Origin: Archivesica marissinica
Taxonomy: Eukaryota > Mollusca > Bivalvia > Venerida > Vesicomyidae
Assembly (NCBI GenBank): GCA_014843695.1
Contig: CM026403.1
Span: forward strand, 1,616,460-1,680,459
DNA length: 64,000 nt
Direction: 5' to 3'
The position numbers and the translations under genes were made by a program. The notes under the pieces were generated by a model that searched no databases, was not told the DNA's origin, and saw only the letters and a program-made list of their open reading frames with translations. Positions 39,800 to 51,366 of this stretch are shown piece after piece (position 1 is the first letter of the stretch; every line of letters begins with the position of its first letter).

Positions 39800-40112
39800 A
39801 TATTAGTCGAAAACGATTCAATATGTAAAATATTGGACTGAGTGAGACGCGTAACGCCGAAGACAGTACCAATAGTTTACATAATGGATCCGTTTGAGGC
39901 TTATATCTTACTTAAAACAGACACTTATATAACAAGATCCGACTAATTCAAATTGTTAATTCCGTGCATATCCGCCTAGTATTTAATATAGCGCCGAAGA
40001 CAGTAATAGTTTCGTAGGATTGAATATAATACGCTGGCCGTTTGACACCAGTCCAATATTAATAATAAAGAACTGCAAATACAAAGGTATGACGTCACGA
40101 GAGTGTTTTAAG
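39800..40112 (+). repeat. P element copy next to a LINE fragment
   Basis: Complete pair of palindromes, ending GACGTCACGAGAGTGTTTTA. Directly followed by RT sequence at 40113. Confidence 0.9.
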
Positions 40113-40405
40113 GAGGAATAACTTTGGTCGGTTGCTTGTCAAAATTATGTACCACTATATTGAACAAACGAATTGAATCCTTTTGTGAGAACATCAGTAA
40201 CATTTCTGATGCACAATTCGGATTTAGGAAGGGTCGTTCTACTGTTGGTGCAATAGTTGTGTTATTTTGTACAGAACCATTTAAATGACAATAAGCGATT
40301 GAATGTCTGCTATGTAGACTTAAAACGTTGTTTTGACAACATATATATACATGCTTTATGGTATAAACTTATAATCCGGTATCAAAGGAAAGTTATTGCG
40401 TGTGA
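40113..40405 (+). pseudogene. LINE reverse transcriptase fragment between two P elements
   Basis: Reads GITLVGCLSK, then ILNKRIESFCEN and DAQFGFRKGRST, with stops and a frameshift after it. It begins at the same base as the fragment at 53796 and ends at nearly the same base as that ending at about 54142. Confidence 0.85.
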
Positions 40406-40416
40406 TATGTATAGGA

Positions 40417-40690
40417 TACAAGCCTAACATGATGCAATATGTCAAATACTGGACAGTGTGAGGCGCGTATCGCCGAGAAAGTACCAATAGTTTACATATT
40501 GGATCCGTTTTCGGCTTATATCTTACTTAAAACACACACTTATATAACAATATCCTACTAATTAAAATTGTTAATTTCGTACATGTACATGTAAGATTTA
40601 ATATAATACTCTGGCCTTTTGACAGCAGTCCAATATTAATAATAATGGACTGCAAGTACAAAGGTATGACGTCACGACAGTGTTTTAACG
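40417..40690 (+). repeat. P element copy
   Basis: ATACAAGCCTAACATGATGC to GACGTCACGACAGTGTTTTA. In direct orientation with the copy at 39800-40112. Confidence 0.9.
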
Positions 40691-40815
40691 GTTGATATAG
40701 AAGTAACGTCATACTGCAATTTGTTCAGCATAACTTTTAACTAACGTTTTGGATAATTGAACAAACCCTAATATAAAATATATTATATCTCATATCAACT
40801 TGTACCACTATGCCA

Positions 40816-41280
40816 TTACAGTATATCGACGTAGTGCAGTGGTTAGCGCACTCGCCTCTCACCAATGCAATCCGGATTCGATCCTCGGACCGGAAAGTAT
40901 GTGAGATGATACTTTGGTCGTCAAATCAGACAATGGGTTTTCTCCGGGTACTCTGGTTTCCTCCCACAAGATTGACCACATTTACGCTTTCACCCGCACC
41001 AACGAGCGTGATTAATATAAGTTGTTAGTTTATACACATTTATTTTAGCGCGAATGCGAAACAAGTGCTTTCAACTTATATTAATCACTCTCGAGACCTC
41101 ATTCCTGATGGAATCCATCGCCATGAAGGAGAGAGTCAATGTGGAATTTAAATGCCTTGCCTAAGGGCACAATCGTAATGGCTACAGCAGATGAAGCGTA
41201 CGCGCTTCCATTGGGCTATCACGAATTCCACAATATAAGTTATTAAAACTTGCTTTGCAATCGTTTTAAACTTTAAACAT
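40816..41280 (+). mobile_element. SINE-B split by a SINE-C insertion
   Basis: SINE-B occupies 40816-41027 and resumes at 41233-41280. The inserted minus-strand SINE-C is flanked by an about 14-bp duplication, AATATAAGTTGTTA / AATATAAGTTATTA, within the SINE-B tail. So the SINE-C is the younger element. Confidence 0.92.
41028..41232 (-). mobile_element. SINE-C inserted in SINE-B
   Basis: Minus-strand head GTGGAATTCGTGATAGCCCA and tail GCTAAAATAAATGTGTATAAAC (here with GCGCTAAAA). See the enclosing SINE-B for the target duplication. Confidence 0.9.
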
Positions 41281-41477
41281 GTACCACTCGGCGTGACAAT
41301 GGAATTATAATTTTTATTAAAATACCATTGCAACAGCTGAAGAGAAAAACAAAATGTTGACATGCATTTCGCAATGCACAATGTTGACGTCGAACATTAA
41401 CGTTGTCTATATTGCTAAGCACAAAGACGTTAACTAACGTCGATTACTAGTAGTCAAATATGTGTTAAACAGCCAGC

Positions 41478-41632
41478 CAATCACAGAAAGTGGCTGCTTA
41501 GCATAGGTGACTGCTTAATAGAGGTCAAATGTATAATCAAACATCATATTGGGAATCGTTAACCTTGCTGCTTAATACAGGTTGGCTGCTTAATGGAGGT
41601 GACCGCTAACACGGGTTTGACTGCATTGTATT
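41478..41632. mobile_element. MITE of the CAGTCAAACCTGT family, reverse orientation
   Basis: Ends ACACGGGTTTGACTGCA. Interior GGCTGCTTAATGGAGGTGAC. The other end is partly lost. Confidence 0.8.
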
Positions 41633-41639
41633 ATAAATG

Positions 41640-42170
41640 GCATGGTCGGATATTAAGATATTTATTTTATTCATATTCTTGCTATAATAATAATATTAAT
41701 ATGAGAATAAATTGCCCTATGTCGGGTACATCAGCTATAAAGTAAGGGAAACGTAAGTCAAATAGTAGGCTGTACAAACAATAGGCTGTGAACGTAATAC
41801 AGCGTCACTCAGTCATATATCATTCCGTTAGAAAAAGGTGGGATTCACCATTTCCGGAAGATATTAAATTTTATCTAATACACTACTCGAGGAATCGAGA
41901 CGAATAGCCATCGACAATAATACTTCACGCCTCGCGGAGAGATATGTCCAATGTGCGGCTGAGATAAATAAAGTTGTAGCTTTGTAGTCCAACGAATTTG
42001 TTTTATTTTCTATCGATAAAACAGTTAATAATAAATAATCTAGAACATATAATTACAAAATGCATTTCATGTATTTTTCATTGTATGTATCATTGTAAAT
42101 CAATGTAAGAAGATTATTAATACAATAATATTATTAATACAAAACATAACAGTACTGCCTTGTCCAAGAG
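41640..42170. other. Intergenic or far-upstream sequence, no feature seen
   Basis: AT-rich, no recognisable repeat or ORF. Confidence 0.4.
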
Positions 42171-42175
42171 TGTCG

Positions 42176-42432
42176 TGCTGTCCGATTAGCGCAGTGGTTA
42201 GCGCGCTCGCTTCTCACCAATGCAACCCGGGTTCAATCCTCGGACCTGGAAGTATGTGAGATGGTACGGTGGTCGCCAGATCGAACAGGTGGTTTTCTCC
42301 GAGTACTCCGGTTTCCTCCCACACGAATGACCGCATAATTATACGCTTTCATCCGCACCAACGAGAGTGATTAATATAAGTTGTTAGAACTTGCTTCACT
42401 ATCGTTGTAAAATAAATAAAGTTTAAACTAAG
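42176..42432 (+). mobile_element. SINE-B copy, full length
   Basis: From GTGCTGTCCGATTAGCGCAG to AATAAATAAAGTTTAAACTA; both Pol III boxes are present (B-box GGTTCAATCCTCGG, one change). Confidence 0.94.
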
Positions 42433-42791
42433 AAATCTGAGCGGAATAAATAATAATTAATACTCCGTTGTATGAAAAAATATTTACCTAGAATATGTTT
42501 CCTTAACGTAATCATCTAATTTATATGTTGGTTTTTTCCAATTTTAAATATATATCATCCAAAACTATTGACATAGCGAATTAATAATATCGTTAAAATC
42601 CACCATTCAAAGGCTGTTCCACTAGTCACGAGTGCTGCCTACATTGAAGCCATGAAATCAGTGATGTGCGGGGAGTGGAACAGTTGTTTACGCATGACTA
42701 TATCGGAGGCCCGACACAATTTCTTTTCCACTTAAAATTTTAAAGTTATAGATGGATTATCATTCCATTGAACTTCCGACTATGTATTTAC

Positions 42792-42954
42792 AGTCAAACC
42801 TGTGTTAGTGGTCACCTCCATTAAGCAGCCAACCTGTATTGAGTAGCCAGATTCCCATTCGGTCGTTTTATTATATATTTGACCTCTATTTAGCAGCCAC
42901 CTGTGCTAAGCAGCCACTGTATCTTGGCTGGCTGCTTAAGACAGGTTTGACTGT
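42792..42954. mobile_element. Complete MITE of the CAGTCAAACCTGT family
   Basis: Starts ACAGTCAAACCTGTGTTAG and ends CTTAAGACAGGTTTGACTGT, imperfect terminal inverted repeats with TA-type flanks. About 163 bp. This is the reference copy for the family in this window. Confidence 0.88.
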
Positions 42955-42997
42955 ACATATATTTATTTAATTAAATTAATATAGTATCATATATATA

Positions 42998-44509
42998 CTG
43001 AGTCAAAAAAGAAACGATACCTGGTGTTTATGTGTCTATAATTTCAACATTTATTAAGAAAATTCTTTGAAAATTCATAAGATGATAGTCCAACATGTTT
43101 GAAAGAGGAGCACATAAAGCATAATGAGCCTCCGAAACTGTCTGCTGCGTGATGACGTAATTCGTCGGACAGGGGTCTAATGGAGTTTTCACACAGACGT
43201 CAATACCGAGTATGGGCACCATTTGCGTCTCTCACTGCAATGCACCGCCGTCGCATCGAACGGAAGAGTGTCTGAATCTCTTGCTGGTCAATATTTGTCC
43301 ACTCCTGACGCAAAACATCCCTCAGTTGGTTTAACGTTACCGACTGACGTCGTCTGACGCGGCGGTCTAACGTATCCCACAAATGTTCTATGGGTGACAA
43401 GTCTGGTGACAAAGCAGGCCACGGCAGGGTTTCAATATTGTTCTGCTCCAATAATGTGGTGGAAATCCGAGCAGTATGACACCTGGCGTTGTCCTGTTGG
43501 AACAGTGTGACGTTTCTGTTGGCGTTAAAGAACGGCACAACAACTGGCGCAAGGATCTCATCACAGTACCGCTGGGCGTTTAGGTTCCCGTCCACCACTA
43601 ACAGTTCAGTGCGACTGCCGAAGGTGATACCGCCCCACGCCATAACGCTTCCGCCCCCGAACAGATCGACCTGACGTAGCATTCGTCGGCGTAACGTTCA
43701 CCGCGTCTGCGATATACCCGCTCTCTGCCATCCGCTCGACGCAAACAGAACCGCGATACATCGCTAAACATCACCGAATTCCACTGTAACCGAGTCCAGC
43801 GAGCACGTTCCGTCGTCCATTCCCGCCGTACGTCACGGTGACGTCGTGTCAGGATGGGTCCAACGTATGGCCGATAGGCACGAATGCCACGTTCACCGAG
43901 CCGGTTCCTGACTGTTTGTGCACTGATGCGATTGTTGGTCATCCCAGGAGTAACGGCAGCTGTGTGCGTAGCAGGTAGGAACCGGTCACGTAAATGTGAC
44001 GTCCGAATGTGACGGTCCTGTTCACGCGTCGTCACACGTGGTCGACCAGATCTTGGACGGTCGTCCACCGATCCATGTGTTCGATAACGTCGAAGTAGAC
44101 GTGTTATCGTGATCCGCGTAACCCCGAGTCGATTTGCGACGTCATGCTGACGTAAACCGCCGTCAATCATGCCAATGGCACGCATTCTCTGATTGCGGTT
44201 TAGCCTAGGCATTTTGTTAGAGGTAACAATGGGTATGTAAGGTGTTTTTCCTCGATGATAATGCAATACAAGTACAATAAACCGGTTTTCCGATTTGTAC
44301 ATGTGCAGGAAGTTGTCTTTGTTGAGGAGCACGTCCAAATCGGAAATTCGGCGTTCCAGAATTATCAGGTGTTTATTTACCTGTGTTTATGGTTGGCTGA
44401 CGTTGCAATAAGATACCCGGTACTGATACGTAATAATATATTAAACCTTTCTATGGTTTTATCCGTTTTACGTCATGTTTAGTTTGGTATCGTTTCTTTT
44501 TTGACTCAG
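42998..44509 (-). mobile_element. Tc1-like transposon with intact terminal repeats
   Basis: Ends CTGAGTCAAAAAAGAAACGA (42998) and its exact reverse at 44509 give 24-bp perfect terminal inverted repeats, flanked by TA on both sides. Length 1512 bp. One transposase gene, minus strand. Lies upstream of exon 1, in an intron if the 44,795-44,950 exon is real. Confidence 0.93.
43200..44212 (-). pseudogene. Tc1-like transposase, one frameshift
   Basis: Start MPRLNRNQRMRAIGMIDG at 44212, stop at 43200. An N-terminal paired-like helix-turn-helix (HDVANRLGVTRITITRLLRR) is followed by RSGRPRVTT, a typical GRPR linker. The catalytic triad is seen as FSDVSRF (first Asp), QQDNARCHTA (second Asp) and SPIEHLWD (Glu). 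34 residues lie between the last two, giving DD34E. A single missing base near 43,678 shifts the frame between YADEC and QVDLFGGGSVM, splitting it into two overlapping ORFs. Otherwise about 337 residues, the usual Tc1 length. Since only one lesion is seen, the copy is young. Confidence 0.93.
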
Positions 44510-44533
44510 TATATGTATCACACAGTGCTACTA

Positions 44534-44706
44534 TTAAGGAATGAATCGCGGCGGGTTAATATATGCTGTCGGAGTATGAACTACATTGGGCGTGGTTAAA
44601 ATGCATGGCGGTCGAAGGCATTCACGCTAACTTTAAACACGCCTGGTGTAGTTCATACCCCGATGGAAACTATTAATCCGCCATTAACCCGCGATTCATT
44701 ACTTAT
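44534..44706. mobile_element. Foldback MITE with AATGAATCGCGG ends
   Basis: Left AATGAATCGCGGCGGGTTAAT and right ATTAACCCGCGATTCATTA are inverted repeats. Inner arms GAGTATGAACTACATTGGGC and GGTGTAGTTCATACCCC also pair. Confidence 0.85.
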
Positions 44707-44794
44707 ATTTACATTAATTATTCTTTTCAATGACACAAAGAAAATAGAGCACACTTTGCATTTAGAATGTTTTTAGTCCAGATTTGCAACTTAC

Positions 44795-44950
44795 CTTGTG
44801 CGGGAACATGTAAATAGATGATTCTTGGAAGAGTGTAAACTGTGTAAGACACGCCTTTTCTAGCGGCGAACGCTGCCTAACATACGTATGCACATGCCCG
44901 TAACATCGAGTGCACATGTCAGCTGGATGACATTGGTTGGGAACCCGCAT
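44795..44950 (-). CDS. Candidate upstream exon of the class V gene
   Basis: Open from ATG at 44950 to a strong donor, CACAAG|GTAAGTTG, at 44794. It encodes MCTRCYGHVHTYVRQR and QFTLFQESSIYMFPHK. Spliced to the acceptor at 39609 it stays in phase and adds 24 more residues before the exon 1 Met. It could instead be 5' UTR or part of another gene. The Tc1 element would then lie in the intron. Confidence 0.45.
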
Positions 44951-45242
44951 AATTACATGATAGTTTGATAGTTTATTTTATTAAATTCCAGTAGGCTTTC
45001 AAGCCCATGAGGACATATATACATATTATATACAGTTAGCGAACAGTGCAAACATAATGCATACATTTTATACAAATGAGCTCCCACAATCATAGCCATT
45101 TATATTTATATCGATGTGTAAATACATGTAATATTTATCTGATGTGTGTCTTATAATTAAAGCAAAACAGTTCTTTAGTTCTAACACGGAGGTCACAAGA
45201 CGCAACAAAACACAAAGCATTACATATACATAGTCATATCAA

Positions 45243-45262
45243 TTATATATATATATATATAT
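45243..45262. repeat. (AT)n microsatellite
   Basis: About ten AT units. Confidence 0.95.
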
Positions 45263-45349
45263 CTTCCCCACTCTAACTCTCACCCGCACTATATGTACAT
45301 AAAATTATAAAAATGTTATGTACATGTATAAAAGTAAAGTAAAGTGTTT

Positions 45350-45603
45350 GTTTATTATAGTGTCACCCCTATTGAACGCGACATCCATTTCTGACTTATG
45401 AAACACCTTTTTTATGAACATCAGTACTTCCCGAAACCTATGCCTGCATGACAGGCGCCAGGCTGGTAGGCAATCGGTAACCATTATTTAACTAGATGGC
45501 GGCTCACCAACCGGCCATATCAGAACGAATCCCTGACGAGATTCGAACCTTGGACCTGCCGCTCCGAAGGCGAACGCCTTAACCATTCGGCCACGGAGAC
45601 GGT
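45350..45603 (-). mobile_element. SINE-F copy (tRNA-like, Leu/Ser-like head)
   Basis: The plus-strand end AACCATTCGGCCACGGAGAC is the reverse of an A-box region; B-box GAGATTCGAACCTTGG. The body has GGCAATCGGTAACCATTATT. A second partial copy is at 45957-46110. Confidence 0.8.
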
Positions 45604-45638
45604 ATAAATGTGTAATATATTGCATACTACTAATTTTA

Positions 45639-45931
45639 CAGACGGATCTATAGCCCAGTGGTAACACGCTGGACTGGTAATCCAGGGATCGCAGGTTCGA
45701 TCCCCCGTCTGACCCTAATACAATTAACAGACTTTCAGATGGGACGTTAAACCGAGATCTCGTGTCGGTGCTTTACACCGTGCACGTAAAAGAACCAGAG
45801 GATATTCTGGAATGGGTCTCTGTCTGTATCATTGCACTATCCTCCAAAATCTAAAATGACTAATATCGTCAGGAGGCGTCGCTCATATGGGCAACCGGTA
45901 GCGACGATATATAAACGTAAAAAAAAAAACT
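45639..45931 (+). mobile_element. SINE-A copy, full length with poly-A
   Basis: From CAGACGGATCTATAGCCCAG to TATATAAACGTAAAAAAAAA. ACTACTAATT occurs on both sides as a probable target duplication. Confidence 0.94.
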
Positions 45932-45956
45932 ACTAATTGAGGGCGCTATGCTACAA

Positions 45957-46110
45957 TGAACCTCCGAGCTATGCATGTATGTCAGGCGCAATGTTGGTAG
46001 GCAATAGGTAACCAGTATTTAACTAGCTAGCGGCTCGTTAACAGACCATATCAGAACGAACCTCGTCGAACCTTCCGTTCCATAGGCGGACGACTTAACC
46101 ACTAACATAT
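45957..46110 (-). mobile_element. SINE-F partial copy
   Basis: GGCAATAGGTAACCAGTATT and CAGACCATATCAGAACGAAC match 45350-45603. Confidence 0.75.
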
Positions 46111-46284
46111 CTGCATAACAATTAACAGAGCTGAGTGAACGAAGAGACGAATATAGGGTTATTGTACTGATTGAATATAAAATAACCATTATAATCATAT
46201 AATCAGTAACGAAAATACAACATTATTGTTGCAATGTATTGCTCTCACCAAGTCGCCATTATGTTGGTTTTAAGAGTTAATCTC

Positions 46285-46472
46285 CCATTATTTGGATGTT
46301 AATGAACTCTGATTTTGATATTTTCTGAACCCCTGGGGGTGGGGTATTGCACTGATCATTTACGGGTTATTTGTTATGGTCTATTTGGATGTTAATGAAC
46401 TCCACATTTTGATTTTGATATTTTCTGAAACCCTGGGGGTGGGAGTATTACACTGATCAGTTACGGGTTATT
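46285..46472. repeat. Direct duplication of about 92 bp
   Basis: Two adjacent copies of TATTTGGATGTTAATGAACT through ATTTTCTGAAMCCCTGGGGG to TTACGGGTTATT. Confidence 0.88.
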
Positions 46473-46511
46473 AGTCTTGTGTTATGCTATCATGTTAGCT
46501 GTATACTTATT

Positions 46512-46752
46512 ATAGTGGAAAGTCGTGATAGCGCAGTAGTAGCGCGTTCGCTTCATGTGCGAAAGGCGCGGAGTTTGGGCCCCGCTGGAGCCGTTACGAG
46601 TGTGCCCTTAGGCAAGGCATTTAAATTCCACATTGCCTCTTTTCTCTCCTTCATGGCGATGGATTCCATCAGGCATGAGGTCTCGAGTGTGATTAATATA
46701 AGTTGAAAGAACTTGTTTCGCAACCGAGCTAAAGTACATTTGTATAAACTAG
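46512..46752 (+). mobile_element. SINE-C copy
   Basis: Head AGTCGTGATAGCGCAGTAGT, B-box GAGTTTGGGCCCCGC (mutated), tail AAAGTACATTTGTATAAACT. Confidence 0.92.
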
Positions 46753-47388
46753 TTATATATTCATTGTGAGACACTTGTTACCTATATATAATTGTTTATT
46801 GATAGAAATATACAAGAGACAGTTGGAGGTAGAAGCAGAAAAATTGGAGGATGCTGTTGGTGACAAGGTCATGTACGAGGTATTGTGGACGTTCCTTCGA
46901 GTTATGCTCTACACAGTTTCATGTAGCCTGGGTTCCAGTCTGTCGATATTTCACCAATTTACTTCTGGCAAAATTATCAGAAACTCAATACAGCCCAATT
47001 AATGGTCTCGGTATTAAAATATATTTATATGACTGACCAGGCAAAATATATCAACGCCTGTTCACAGGCTAGGCTTCATCGTACCGGAGACAATTCTTCA
47101 TTTGTTGAACAAGCTCTGATATATTCCTAACATTATACTAGTTCGAAACGCGGATTCGAGTTAATGCCTGGACTGTTTCACACTAAATGCGCCATCAAGC
47201 TACCAACTCACTCGTTAAGGTGGAAGCCACACTATATTGTATTTGTGTGAGCTAAGTTTAATGCTAGTCTGTCGTAATGCGAGAAAGGCTAGTGGTGGCT
47301 AGATTGTGCTCTATTATAAGAAATATTTGAAAGATGGAACTGAGAATTAAACATGACATTAATTGTTTTCATTTTTATAGTGATATTT

Positions 47389-47625
47389 GTGGAAGTCGTG
47401 ATAGCGCAGTGGATGCGCGTTCGCTTCAGGTGCGAAAGGTCCGGAGTTCGAGCCCCACTGGAGCCGTTACGAGTGTGCCCTTAGGCAAGGCATTTAAATT
47501 CCACATTGCCTCTTCTCTCCTTCATGGCGATGTATTCCATCAGGAATGAGGTCGCGAGAGTGATTGATATAAGTTGAAAGAACTTGTTTCGCAATCTAGC
47601 TAAAATAAATTTGTATAAACTAAAC
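47389..47625 (+). mobile_element. SINE-C copy with target-site duplication
   Basis: Full length, between perfect 13-bp repeats TATAGTGATATTT (47376-47388 and 47626-47638). Its ends therefore define the family: start GTGGAAGTCGTG, end GTATAAACTAAAC. Confidence 0.96.
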
Positions 47626-47794
47626 TATAGTGATATTTATATTTGCGGTATATGCACTCAACAGAATTCCTAATCGGTCACCGGGTGTTTTATAATATAT
47701 GGAGTCACATCATACAATATAACTATTTTCATACTGACATTTAATGCATTTTATTCCCTATGGTTATACAACAATTCATTGCATAAAGATATGT

Positions 47795-48052
47795 TGTCCG
47801 CATCCGTGGTCGAGTGGTTACGGTCGCTGACTTGTATATCACTGTAACCTATCATCACTGATGGTCACGAGTTCGAGCCCCGCTCAGGCCGTGTCTCATT
47901 TAAATGAAAAAGTTGGCAGTTTCTTACGGAGGTTGGTGCACCCAAGTACTGGTTAACTGCTGGAGCCTGCCCAGGAAATGTGTTTTAGGTAAACTGTCCG
48001 CCGGCGATGCAGGCGTAAATGCAGGCGTAAAACCCGAACTATAATAACATAA
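47795..48052 (+). mobile_element. SINE-D copy with target-site duplication
   Basis: Between perfect 13-bp repeats CATAAAGATATGT (47782-47794 and 48053-48065). Defines SINE-D ends: TGTCCGCATCCGTGG to AAACCCGAACTATAATAACATAA. Confidence 0.95.
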
Positions 48053-48274
48053 CATAAAGATATGTAATACAATGTATCAAATAAGATGCTATAAATAACG
48101 ATATTATGTTATTATTAGTTTGCTCCAAATACTGTAAAACATCAGGTGACCCGGTTAGGAATTGTGTACATATATGGGGCGAAATTCTCCAGCATATAAT
48201 ATAGAACATGTTGATTTGGTTGAGGCGCTGGGAAATGGCAGTAATAATTATGCTAATCTGGGTGCCGTGTATGT

Positions 48275-49372
48275 AACTGGTGGCTGCAACAGTAGAGTAG
48301 GTACCAACAATGATTTTGTAACAAATGACCGACATAACGATGTTATAGATGACACGGAATATGTTCTGGTGGCTGCAACAGTAGAGTAGGTACCAACAAT
48401 GATTGTGTAACAAATGACCGACATAACGATGTTATAGATGACACGGAATATGTTCTGGTGGCTGCAACAGTAGAGTAGGTACCAACACTGATGTTGTAAC
48501 AAATGACCGACATAACGATGTTATAGATGACACGGAATATGTTCTTGTGGCTGCAACAGTAGAGTAGGTACCAACACTGATTGCATAACAAATGACCGAC
48601 ATAACGATGTTATAGATGACACGGAATATGTTCTGGTTGAACGTGGTTGTTTGTTGGTGTGTTTGTGGGTTGTGTGGTGGTTGTTTGTTGGTGTGTTTGT
48701 GGTTGTTCTGGTGGCTGCAACAGTAGAGTAGGTACCAACAATGATTTTGTAACAAATGACCGACATAACGATGTTATAGATGACACGGAATATGTTCTGG
48801 TGGCTGCAACAGTAGAGTAGGTACCAACATGATTTGTAACAAATGACCGACATAACGATGTTATAGATGACACGGAATATGTTCTGGTGCTGCACCAGTA
48901 GAGTAGGTACCAACAATGATTTTGTAACAAATGACCGACATAACGATGTTATAGATGACACGGAATATGTTCTGGTGACTGCAACAGTAGAGTAGGTACC
49001 AACACTGATTGCATAACAAATGACCGACATAACGATGTTATAGATGACACGGAATATGTTCTGGTGACTGCACCAGTAGAGTAGGTACCAACAATGATTT
49101 TGTAACAAATGACCGACATAACGATGTTATAGATGACACGGAATATGTTCTGGTGGCTGCAACAGTAGAGTAGGTACCAACACTGATTGCATAACAAATG
49201 ACCGACATAACGATGTTATAGATGACACGGAATATGTTCTGGTGACTGCACCAGTAGAGTAGGTACCAACAATGATTTTGTAACAAATGACCGACATAAC
49301 GATGTTATAGATGACACGGAATATGTTCTGGTGACTGCAACAGTAGAGTAGGTACCGACACGGAATATGTTC
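48275..49372. repeat. 89-bp tandem array, about 12 copies
   Basis: Unit AACAATGATTTTGTAACAAA then TGACCGACATAACGATGTTA, TAGATGACACGGAATATGTT, CTGGTGGCTGCAACAGTAGA and GTAGGTACC. One unit (48636-48712) has a G/T-only insertion. It ends exactly where LINE sequence begins. Confidence 0.96.
48636..48712. repeat. G/T-only insertion in one array unit
   Basis: GTGGTTGTTTGTTGGTGTGT-type sequence repeated twice, bounded on both sides by GTTCTGGT of the unit. Confidence 0.85.
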
Positions 49373-49569
49373 CCGATGTTTCCATTAGTCGGGCCTCACT
49401 CGACAGAACTAGTAATTATTGTTACGGTATAAAACTTCGTCATCATTGTAAATCTACATGCCTGAGAATTGTTAACGGTATATTGCACGAGGATCACGTT
49501 ATTGGTTTATTCACATTTGTGTCACAGCTCAGGGCGTCCGTGATAGATTATCTACTTACTAAATAATGT

Positions 49570-50925
49570 TATTTTCAAAGAATTGTTTATTTTAAGATTG
49601 GACCTTGAATGAATGGCGTGATCATGCTAACTAATAAGTTTATTTAAAGTCGCCACCGCATAAATGCATTTGGGCGACTGAGTTTTATAAGAAAATTAAA
49701 ATACCCATCATCTAAAAGTGATGGTTTTGTCTATCTCAATTATAATAACTAGATGTTTAATGGGCTATGAGGGCTGCTGTAATCTCAGTGTGTGTTCGGT
49801 TTTCATATCTCCAACTGTCGCTCACACAACAATGTGTGCCAGCGACAGTCGGGGGTAGACCGGGTGAAAACAATACCCGGTGCACGTATACTTCTAAGAT
49901 GTCTAAGATTGCATATATATAAAAATAAGTTTACCATTTCTAATACGGTTATGTGACGAGAATACCTTGTTACATGCGCAATGTCGCGTTGTACTATAAT
50001 ACTGTGATCGACCTGTCACAAGACAATAAAGTATTGCACCCATATCCATCCAGCATCCGACATTATGCATTAAAATTACAGAGTTATGTGCTAAAATACT
50101 TTTAGTTAAGACTGCGAAGTTTAAAATATGTGTACTAAGAAGATTAAGAGCAAGTGGACTGTCTTAATATGTATCTGTACTATGATAGTTCATAACTGAT
50201 CCCCCGAGTACATATAATTATAACCAGTCATACAGATATATAGCCGGTAATAACAAATCCCCATTATACATGGGAAATTGAAATTGTGTTTATATATTAC
50301 ATTTGTGACCTCAGCCCACTATGTCGTTTGGACTTCTTTTTAACATATTTAAAATAGACCAGACTAATATGGGTTACCCTTAAAAACATAAATATATAGC
50401 TAAACCCATATATCGTTGCAGAAAGCTGCAATAAGTGAAAGTTCATTTTCACTTGGAACATAATAGTAGGTTACTGAGGATGTGATTTTGTGTTCCCTCC
50501 CTCATATTCCCGCCCCCATGTTTTATATTTCCCCGTGTACTGGGATCATTAATTGTTATATAATAACAACAATACCCATGTGTGACAACATTTATGATCA
50601 GTACATTAAAAAACACTTCCGTAGCAATTCCAACGGCCAACTTGGTAGAGCCAGTAAAATTATAATAAAGTTTAAAATATACTCAAATATTTACATTAAA
50701 AAGACAGTCAGGGAATAGCCAAACAAATAGTAACCGTAGATCCTTATCGAATAAAACAAAAACCTGTATGGCAGTAATCCGGTTCCGTTGTTCATGCTTG
50801 TTTTTCAGAGATAGACCGACAGCACGCAGGCATTTTTCGCGACAAGACTATTCCCATTGATAGGCGGTTTGCTGTCATAATGTTCCTATCTATGCTTCTT
50901 TTACTAAATTAAACTAAACTGGATT
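49570..50925. other. Region between LINE pieces with no recognised gene
   Basis: At 49635-49690 there is a short hybrid SINE remnant (AAGTTTATTTAAAGTCGCCA). At 49812-49848 there is a hairpin with CTGTCGCT / AGCGACAG arms. The rest is unassigned. Confidence 0.45.
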
Positions 50926-51097
50926 CTCGCATGGACTTTGAAGAATTGCATAAAAAGGTGACCAGAAACGATAATGGAAAGTTTCTTGAATACCCTAGCA
51001 TAATTCCAGGTATAAAGGATCCTTGTTGTAAGGATCTTGATCATGCAGCTGTTAATTTTGCTATTTATAGTAACCCTAGGGAACAAGTGCATTTTGA

Positions 51098-51366
51098 CGG
51101 ATCTGTAGTCCAGTGGTAACACGCTGAACTGGTAATCCAGGGATCGATCCCCCGTCTGACCATAATAAAATTAACAGTCTTTCAGATGGGACGTTAAACC
51201 GAGGTCTAGTGTCGGTGCTTTACACAGTGCACGTAAAAGAACCAGAGGAGACACTGGAATGGGTCTGTATCATGCACTATCCTCCAAAATCTAAAATGAC
51301 TAATCTCTTCAGGATACGTCGCTCGTATGGGCAACCGGTAGCGACGATAAATTAACGTAAAACACA
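51098..51366 (+). mobile_element. SINE-A inserted in the old LINE
   Basis: Target duplication CAAGTGCATTTTGA on both sides (51084-51097 and from 51367). The interrupted LINE frame resumes after it. The copy lacks GCAGGTT before the B-box. Confidence 0.95.

Noticed and set aside
48248..49286. Several 80-195 codon minus-strand ORFs
   Set aside because: All are translations of the 89-bp array.
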